Below, piece by piece: positions 43,932-49,210 of a DNA stretch of 49,210 nt. The stretch is taken from assembly GCA_018710845.1 (NCBI GenBank), contig DVJB01000067.1:1-49210 (forward strand), in the 5' to 3' direction. The stretch is from Candidatus Onthomonas avicola (GTDB lineage Bacteria > Bacillota > Clostridia > Oscillospirales > Oscillospiraceae). The first letter of the stretch is position 1. Every line of letters begins with the position of its first letter. The position numbers and the translations under genes are program-made. Below the pieces are notes generated by a model, which did no database searches, had not been told where the DNA came from, and saw only the letters and a program-made list of their open reading frames with translations.

Positions 43932-43965
43932 TATACTTATCTCTGCCTATGCGGCGCGCGCGCCG
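43932..43965 (+). promoter_or_regulatory. rlmB -10 element and leader palindrome
   Basis: TATACT (43932-43937) with only a weak T-rich -35 near 43909. The 14-nt palindrome CGGCGCGCGCGCCG (43952-43965) lies a few bases after the predicted start, before GGGAGG at 43991. Confidence 0.55.
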
Positions 43966-44004
43966 GGGCGAATTTTGACGTTTTGAAACCGGGAGGATTG
44001 CCAG

Positions 44005-44778
44005 GTGGAGGATAAAAAGCAGCGCCGGCGTGGTCCGGAGCGCGAGGAGGAGAACCTGATCGAGGGCCGCAACGCGGTCGTCGAGGCCCTGCGCGCCGGG
44101 ACGCCGGTGGATAAGATCATGCTCGCCAAAGGGGACACGGACGCCGCCCTCGGGCGAATTGCAGCCATGGCGCGCGAGCGCGGGCTGGTGGTGGTGGAGG
44201 CTGACCGGAGGAAGCTGGACCACATGAGCCAGACCCACGCCCATCAGGGCGTCATCGCCGTGGCCGCTGCCGCGGCTTACGCCAGTGTGGACGACCTGCT
44301 CGCCCGAGCCGAGGCGGCCGGGGAGCCGCCGCTGCTGGTGGTCTGTGACCAGCTCACCGACCCGCACAACCTCGGCGCGGTGATCCGCACCGCCGAGTGC
44401 GCCGGGGCGCACGGGGTGATTATCCCCAAGCGCCGCAGCGTGGGCCTGACTGCCGTGGTGGCCAAGACTTCCGCCGGCGCGCTCTGGCATCTGCCGGTTG
44501 CCCGGGTGGGCAATCTCACCGCCTGCCTCCAGGAGCTCAAGGAGCGCGGCGTCTGGATTTTCGGCGCCGCCGCCGGCGCCCCGCTCGGCCTGTATGAGGC
44601 AGACCTGCGCGGGCCGAGCGCGATTGTGATCGGCTCAGAGGGGTCCGGTATGAGCCGTCTGGTCGCTGAGACCTGTGACTTTACTGTCAGTATTCCCATG
44701 AAGGGAAAGCTGAATTCCCTCAACGCCTCGGCGGCTGCGGCCATTGTGCTCTATGAGGCCGTGCGCCAGCGCCGCTGA
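44005..44778 (+). CDS. rlmB: 23S rRNA 2'-O-ribose methyltransferase (SpoU/RlmB family)
   Basis: 257 residues. N-terminal L30e-like substrate-binding domain (about 18-90, IEGRNAVVEALRAG). The SpoU methyltransferase knot has the three family motifs: DQLTDPHNLGAVIRTAE, IVIGSEGSGMSRLV and IPMKGKLNSLNASAAAAIVLYE. It methylates a ribose in 23S rRNA (Gm2251 if a true RlmB). The start is GTG 44005 with GGGAGG eight bases away. The next gene begins 32 bp downstream on the same strand. Confidence 0.92.
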   Translation: MEDKKQRRRGPEREEENLIEGRNAVVEALRAGTPVDKIMLAKGDTDAALGRIAAMARERGLVVVEADRRKLDHMSQTHAHQGVIAVAAAAAYASVDDLLARAEAAGEPPLLVVCDQLTDPHNLGAVIRTAECAGAHGVIIPKRRSVGLTAVVAKTSAGALWHLPVARVGNLTACLQELKERGVWIFGAAAGAPLGLYEADLRGPSAIVIGSEGSGMSRLVAETCDFTVSIPMKGKLNSLNASAAAAIVLYEAVRQRR

Positions 44779-44810
44779 ACGCGTTGGAACACAATGATAA
44801 AGGTGATCGT

Positions 44811-47800
44811 GTGAGCGACAGATATGATCAATGGATGAGCGATCATCCGAAAGAGTGGGACGAGTTGGACATCGACCGGCTGCTGCGCCAGCTGCGTGAG
44901 CCGGAGCCGTCGGAGGAACCGGAGAGTATTTCCGCCCAAGAGGAACCGGAGGGCATTGCCGCTCAGATGGAGCAGACTCCGGAAGAACCCGCCGCCCGGC
45001 CGCCTGTGCCGGAAGATGAGGGCGGGGAGAAGAACTCCATCCCGCTGCCCGTCCCGGAAGAAGACCTGGAGGAGCCGGAACCTCCTGATTCGGGGGCCCC
45101 AGAGGTCCTCCAGTGGCCTGTGCCGGAGGAGATATTCCACCAGCCCGCCCAAGAGGAGCAGCGGGAAGAGGCAGAGGAGGACGCGGAGCGTACCCCGCGC
45201 CGTTTCCGGCTGCCCGGTCTCGCCGGGCTGTTTCGCCGCCAGGCGTCGGAGGAGCTGCCGCCGGAGGACGATGTGCCCTCCGGCCCGGAGGAGGGCTTGC
45301 CGGGGAGAGCGGATACGGCTGTCCCCGCAGAAGACCGGCCGGAGGAAGCCATCCCTCCTGAACCCGAGACACCGGAGAAACGGGAGACACCGCCTCCGCC
45401 GGTCTGGACAGAGAGACAGGAGACACCGCCTCCACCGGCTTGGACAGAGGAACGGGAGTCCCCCATCTATGCGCAACCAGCGATGGATGAGCGGGAGCGG
45501 ACGGCGTTTGCCAGCGGACAGGTGGTCACGCTGCGCCTGAACCGCCGTGCCCGCCCGGTCCAGGAGCGGGCGGAGGAGGCCGATTTCTCCCGGAATTTGG
45601 ACGGAGACGTGGGCCCTGACCTGCTGACCGACCTTCTGCCGCCGCTCTCCCGATTCGGCGTGTCGGAGGATCCCGCCCCAGCGGATTCTGGAGAGAAGGA
45701 GCGCGCGAACGAGACTCCGGTGGCCACGCCGCCCGCCCCGGAGGAGCCAGCTGCCCCGGATTCTGAATCGGTACAGGAGGATCCGCTGCCGGAGGAGACG
45801 GAGACGCCGTCTGCCCCGGAGGAGCCAGCCGCCCCAGATTCTGAATCGGGACAGGAGGATCCGCTGCCGGAGGAGACGGAGACAGAGACAGAAATGCCGG
45901 CGGAGCGGTTCACGCTGTATTTCTCCCAGCCCGAGGGGCCTGCCCCCGTCCAGCCGGAGTTGTTTGACCAGGACGCCCCGGAGAAAGAGACGCCGCCCAC
46001 CCCGGAGAAGCCAGCCGACCCGGAGCTTGAAGCGGGACGGGAGGAGCTGCCGCCGGAGAAGACGGAGGCAGAGACGGAAATGCCGCCGGAGCGGTTCACG
46101 CTGTATTTCTCCCGGCCCGAGGAGCCTGACCCCGCCCAGCCGGAGTTGTTTGACCAGGACGCGCCGGAGAAAGAGACGCCGCCCACCCCGGAGAAGCCAG
46201 CCGCTCCGGAGCCTGAGCCGGAGCGGGAAGAGACGGCCGAGCCGCGCCCGGAGCCGACCCGGCGTATTCCGGTGCCGGAGCCGGTTCAGACAGACACGGC
46301 TCCGGAGGAAGCGCTCCCGGACGGGGACTGGGAAGAGGCACCGCATGGCCCCGGTCTGCTGGGCTGGCTGAAAAGCCTCTTCCGCCGTCCCGCGCCCGAG
46401 GAGGATGAAGAGGCCGGTCCGGGTGAGGAGGATGCGCCGGAGGAAAAGGTGATTCCCATTCCCAACCGGGAACCGGGCGGCCTAAGACGCCGTCTGGACC
46501 GGATGGGAGAGATGGCCGACCGGTTTGCCGAGACCATGTTCCAGGGTGACGAGCTGGTCGACGAGGAGGAGGAGCGCGCCCAGCGGATTGCCGAGCAGTA
46601 CATTCCCGGTACCGATGAGGAGCGTCCCACACGGCCCAAGCTGCGGCCGCGAAAGAAGCCGAAGCAGAAAAAGCCGGTGCGGCGTGCCCCGGACACCTCG
46701 CCCAAGCAGCTCGCGCGCAGCTATTACAGCAGCTGGAAGAGCACGAAAAGCCGCCTGCCGTTCCAGCTGGCCGTCGCTGTGCTGCTGCTGGCTTGCTCTG
46801 CCGTGGCGGGCGGGGAGTTGCCCTTTGTGACGGTACCCGCGCTGGCGGAGAATCTCCGCCTGACCGGCGCGATTCTGGCCGGCGGACTGGCCTTGGCGGT
46901 GGCCATCGGGCTGGACACCTTGCTGGACGGCGTCGTTCAGCTCTTCCGCGGCCGTCCGAGCCTGGGCACGCTCTCCTCCCTCGGCGTGCTCTTCACGCTG
47001 GTGGACGCCGTGTGGTATGCCGTCCCCGGACGGGACGGGCCGCTGCCGTTCTGTGGCTTTGCCGCCCTGAGCCTCTGGGCAATGGCCTGGGGCAACTGCC
47101 GGAAAAAGCGAGGGCTCTACCAGTCCTGCCAGATGGCTGCGGCGGTCACGCAGCCGCAGCGGCTCACGATGGACCACGGCAAGTGGGACAACAAGGGTGT
47201 CTTTATCAAGGAGACAGGCGGCGTACGCGGGTTCGGCAGCCAGATGCAGGAGCCGGACGGCGCGCAGCAGGTCTATCGCTACGCCGCGCCGGTGATGATG
47301 GCCGCCGGACTGGTCTTCGGCCTGCTTGCCGTCATCGGACAGGGGACTGCCCAGCACCTGCTGTGGAATTGGTCGGTGATCTTTGTGCTTGCCACGCCTC
47401 TGTCGGCCACTATGGCCTACGGGTTGCCCTATGACCGGCTGGTCAAGCGGCTCAACCGCTCCGGCGTGATTCTGGCCGGCTGGGAGGGCGTGGACTCGAT
47501 GCACGGCCCTGCCGGTATCGCCATCACGGACACCGACCTCTTCCCGGACGGGTATGTGCAGTTTAAGGGTATTAAGAATTTCGGGCAGGTCTCGCTGGAG
47601 AAACTGACCGGCTGTACCGCCTCCATGATCCGGGAGGCAGATACCGGACTGGCCAAGATCTTTGACGACCAGATCCGCACCCAGGGCGGCTTCTACCGCC
47701 GAGTGGACGACCTGAAGTATTCCGAGGCGGGCGGCTTTTCCGGCAGCATCCGCGGCGACCAGGTGCTCATCGGCTCGGCGGGATATATGAAGGTGATGGG

Positions 47801-48338
47801 CATCCCGCTCCAGCAGGGATACCAGGTGAAAAATGCAGTCTTCTGCGTCATCAATGGCCAGCTGCAGGGCATCTTCTCCCTGGACTACAGCCAGCCGTAC
47901 TACATCCGCCCCGCCCTGAACGCGCTCATCCGCGGCGGCGTGAACCCGATTTTGGCCACGCGGGACTTCAATATCACGCCGCAGATGCTCCACCAGCGCT
48001 TCAAACTGCCCGTCGACCGGATGGAGTATCCCCCGGTGGACCGACGCCATCAGCTCTCGGCCAAGGGTCAGCCGCACAACGACGTGCTCGCCGCGCTTAT
48101 CTACCGGGAGGGCCTGGGTGCCTATACCGACGCGATTTTGGGCGGTCGCCGGCTGCGCGCCGTGGTGCGCCTGAATACGGCGGTGACGGTCGCCGCCTCG
48201 GCGGTGGGCGCGCTGCTCGGGTTCTACCTGACCATGATGAACGCCTACGCCTCGCTCAGCCTGCTCAACACGCTGTTCTTCCTGCTCATGTGGCTCATTC
48301 CGCCCCTGCTCATCTCGGGCAGTGTGAATCGGTTTTGA
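44811..48338 (+). CDS. Large protein: acidic repeat region plus degenerate P-type-ATPase-like membrane domain
   Basis: 1175 residues. Residues 1-640 are disordered and very rich in Glu/Pro, with internal repeats and short amphipathic pieces (LPGLAGLFRR, GLLGWLKSLFRRP). From about 650 there are hydrophobic segments, then a part resembling the cytoplasmic domains of heavy-metal P-type ATPases, and two final hydrophobic segments (about 1115-1170). The phosphorylation motif DKTGT is replaced by ITDTDLFPDG (905-914), no TGES is seen, and no GDGxND precedes the last membrane pair. So it is unlikely to pump ions and may be a scaffold or sensor. GTG 44811 is chosen with AAAGGTGA upstream. It ends at a strong terminator. 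The P-type relationship is by overall pattern and needs a profile search. Confidence 0.65.
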   Translation: MSDRYDQWMSDHPKEWDELDIDRLLRQLREPEPSEEPESISAQEEPEGIAAQMEQTPEEPAARPPVPEDEGGEKNSIPLPVPEEDLEEPEPPDSGAPEVLQWPVPEEIFHQPAQEEQREEAEEDAERTPRRFRLPGLAGLFRRQASEELPPEDDVPSGPEEGLPGRADTAVPAEDRPEEAIPPEPETPEKRETPPPPVWTERQETPPPPAWTEERESPIYAQPAMDERERTAFASGQVVTLRLNRRARPVQERAEEADFSRNLDGDVGPDLLTDLLPPLSRFGVSEDPAPADSGEKERANETPVATPPAPEEPAAPDSESVQEDPLPEETETPSAPEEPAAPDSESGQEDPLPEETETETEMPAERFTLYFSQPEGPAPVQPELFDQDAPEKETPPTPEKPADPELEAGREELPPEKTEAETEMPPERFTLYFSRPEEPDPAQPELFDQDAPEKETPPTPEKPAAPEPEPEREETAEPRPEPTRRIPVPEPVQTDTAPEEALPDGDWEEAPHGPGLLGWLKSLFRRPAPEEDEEAGPGEEDAPEEKVIPIPNREPGGLRRRLDRMGEMADRFAETMFQGDELVDEEEERAQRIAEQYIPGTDEERPTRPKLRPRKKPKQKKPVRRAPDTSPKQLARSYYSSWKSTKSRLPFQLAVAVLLLACSAVAGGELPFVTVPALAENLRLTGAILAGGLALAVAIGLDTLLDGVVQLFRGRPSLGTLSSLGVLFTLVDAVWYAVPGRDGPLPFCGFAALSLWAMAWGNCRKKRGLYQSCQMAAAVTQPQRLTMDHGKWDNKGVFIKETGGVRGFGSQMQEPDGAQQVYRYAAPVMMAAGLVFGLLAVIGQGTAQHLLWNWSVIFVLATPLSATMAYGLPYDRLVKRLNRSGVILAGWEGVDSMHGPAGIAITDTDLFPDGYVQFKGIKNFGQVSLEKLTGCTASMIREADTGLAKIFDDQIRTQGGFYRRVDDLKYSEAGGFSGSIRGDQVLIGSAGYMKVMGIPLQQGYQVKNAVFCVINGQLQGIFSLDYSQPYYIRPALNALIRGGVNPILATRDFNITPQMLHQRFKLPVDRMEYPPVDRRHQLSAKGQPHNDVLAALIYREGLGAYTDAILGGRRLRAVVRLNTAVTVAASAVGALLGFYLTMMNAYASLSLLNTLFFLLMWLIPPLLISGSVNRF
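45735..45890 (+). repeat. Two tandem 78-bp repeats inside the large acidic protein
   Basis: A 26-residue unit starting APEEPAAPDSES and ending EDPLPEETETP occurs at about 45735-45812 and again from 45813, almost identical in DNA and in frame. Confidence 0.85.
45891..46262 (+). repeat. Two tandem 186-bp repeats inside the large acidic protein
   Basis: A 62-residue unit beginning EMPAERFTLYFS, with QPELFDQDAPEKETPPTPEK in its middle, starts at 45891 and repeats from 46077. The strongest conservation is in ERFTLYFS and QPELFDQD, the only hydrophobic islands in the region. Confidence 0.85.
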
Positions 48339-48367
48339 CAGGCGGGAACGCTGCCGCAGGCAAAAAG

Positions 48368-48412
48368 AACCCCTTCTATCCGGCGGATCACTGTCGGATA
48401 GAAGGGGTTTTT
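48368..48412 (+). terminator. Terminator after the large acidic protein gene
   Basis: A perfect 15-bp stem AACCCCTTCTATCCG (48368-48382) and CGGATAGAAGGGGTT (48395-48409), with T continuing to 48412. The rlmB unit ends here. Confidence 0.9.
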
Positions 48413-48480
48413 CGCAACTGATAAATAGCGTTTCGAAAATTATATCTTCCCAAAGTACATAAATAACAAGAAAAACACTG

Positions 48481-49210
48481 TTAGTTTTCCCTTTGGATTT
48501 TTTGTTGTCGGTATTCGGTAGCACTCATATGATAATATTGCCTAAATTTGCGACAAAAATAGCCGGGATTTGCAAAGCCTGTTTCCGCAGCAATGATAGC
48601 GACCGGTTTTTGAGTTGTGCAGAGTTGTTTCGCAGCTTGTGACAAGCGGTATTGGATGAGATATGCCACAGGTGAAGTACAGATACCTGATTGGAATATG
48701 TTTAAAGCTCCACTCTTACTGAGTGATGCAGATGATGCAATCATGTCGAGTGTGAGTCCTTCTGCATAATGGTCGTGAATATATTGTATCATTGTCTGTA
48801 ATTTGGCTTGTTTGTGATCTGGTTTGGAAACTCCTGAAGAATAAATTGCATTATCTAAGTGACTCAATAAGATATCCCATATTTGTATAATGTTTTGTAG
48901 AGTACGTAGTTCGCTGTGCAAGAGATTTTTCTGAATACTAAAAATCTCACACAAGATCTGAAGAATTTGGTTTTGCCATGATATTTGAGGCTTAAAAACT
49001 TGGTATGAAATAGAAGAATTTATAATAGGAGCAATATATTTTTCATAAATAATGCTGTTTTCGGATGCTATCATGTGAGGCGAAAAAACGATATTAGGGG
49101 CATAGGCATTGCTGTATGCCTCATAGCAATGAAGGATACTACTATTGATAAATATACCGCAACCTTTTTGCAGTTCTATTCTGTTTGTCCCGATGAGACA
49201 TATCACTGTA
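48481..49210 (-). CDS. AraC-family regulator, AT-rich, N-terminus outside window
   Basis: At least 242 residues, open to the window edge. The C-terminal AraC helix-turn-helix pair is clear: GLTLDMIASSASLSKSGALN, then PVAIIAAETGFANPGYFCRK and MSATEYRQQK. The N-terminal part (GCGIFINSSILHCYEAYS) looks like the end of a cupin-type sensor domain. The GTG at 49206 is probably internal rather than the true start. Base use is far more AT-rich than everything to its left, with Ile, Asn, Gln and Ser favoured, which suggests recent acquisition. Its target is unknown. Confidence 0.85.
   Translation of the reverse strand, partial: TVICLIGTNRIELQKGCGIFINSSILHCYEAYSNAYAPNIVFSPHMIASENSIIYEKYIAPIINSSISYQVFKPQISWQNQILQILCEIFSIQKNLLHSELRTLQNIIQIWDILLSHLDNAIYSSGVSKPDHKQAKLQTMIQYIHDHYAEGLTLDMIASSASLSKSGALNIFQSGICTSPVAYLIQYRLSQAAKQLCTTQKPVAIIAAETGFANPGYFCRKFRQYYHMSATEYRQQKIQREN

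Overview
The window looks like the chromosome of a high-GC, anaerobic, gut-type Firmicute of the Oscillospirales (Ruminococcaceae/Oscillospiraceae) type. The grounds are the consensus TTGACA/TATAAT promoters with 17-18 bp spacing, purine-rich ribosome binding sites, the clostridial gene order recJ-rel-dtd-MBL-hemZ, a Firmicutes-type GalT, an NfnAB electron-bifurcating transhydrogenase, a DUF3793-flavodoxin pair, and GTG/TTG starts. This is an inference from gene content; no rRNA is present.

Layout. (1) 1-5.1 kb: the edge of an IS5-like transposase, then a leftward operon encoding a circularly permuted ATP-grasp enzyme, an alpha-E protein, a transglutaminase-like protein and two M14/AstE-type carboxypeptidase or deacylase homologues. 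A consensus promoter and a terminator-like leader hairpin precede it. (2) 5.2-6.5 kb: a truncated integrase and a dead IS3-type element with recognisable ends. (3) 6.5-11.8 kb: an iron-siderophore module made of an AraC/PchR-like regulator, two FecCD permeases, an ATPase and a lipoprotein binding protein of the YclNOPQ/CeuBCDE type. (4) 12.0-12.25 kb: tRNA-Leu(UAA) and initiator tRNA-fMet. (5) 12.4-19.9 kb: lactose/galactose use, with a sugar-binding lipoprotein, LacZ, GalK and GalT. (6) 20-23.8 kb: NfnAB, then a leftward fructokinase and a small DUF1294 membrane protein under a LacI-type operator. (7) 23.8-25.4 kb: DUF3793 and flavodoxin, followed by an unusual chain of hairpins bounded by two identical 37-nt hairpins. 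(8) 25.4-31.6 kb: a PF06541 membrane protein, DUF4364, an amidohydrolase, an acidic lipoprotein, MreB and ComF. (9) 31.6-43.8 kb: housekeeping genes (Mrp-type ATPase, nucleoside kinase, HemZ, an EamA exporter, MBL hydrolase, Dtd, Rel, RecJ, FtsH). (10) 44-48.4 kb: RlmB, then a 1175-residue protein that joins a repetitive acidic region to a P-type-ATPase-like part lacking the catalytic motifs. (11) The right edge holds an AT-rich AraC-family gene that looks acquired.

How it fits together. A TTAG-N6-CTAA box occurs once before the AraC regulator, once before the siderophore transporter and twice before DUF3793-flavodoxin. This suggests one metal-responsive (DtxR/IdeR-like) regulon spread over 17 kb. 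Flavodoxin as an iron-sparing replacement for ferredoxin would fit that reading. LacZ, GalK and GalT form a lactose-to-UDP-galactose route. Many transcripts are predicted to begin with a GC-rich stem-loop placed between the transcription start and the ribosome binding site.

Best candidates for something undescribed: the hairpin array at 25075-25385; the degenerate P-type-ATPase-like protein at 44811-48338; the ATP-grasp operon with one M14 protein that keeps its active site and one that has lost key residues; and the shared TTAG-N6-CTAA operators.
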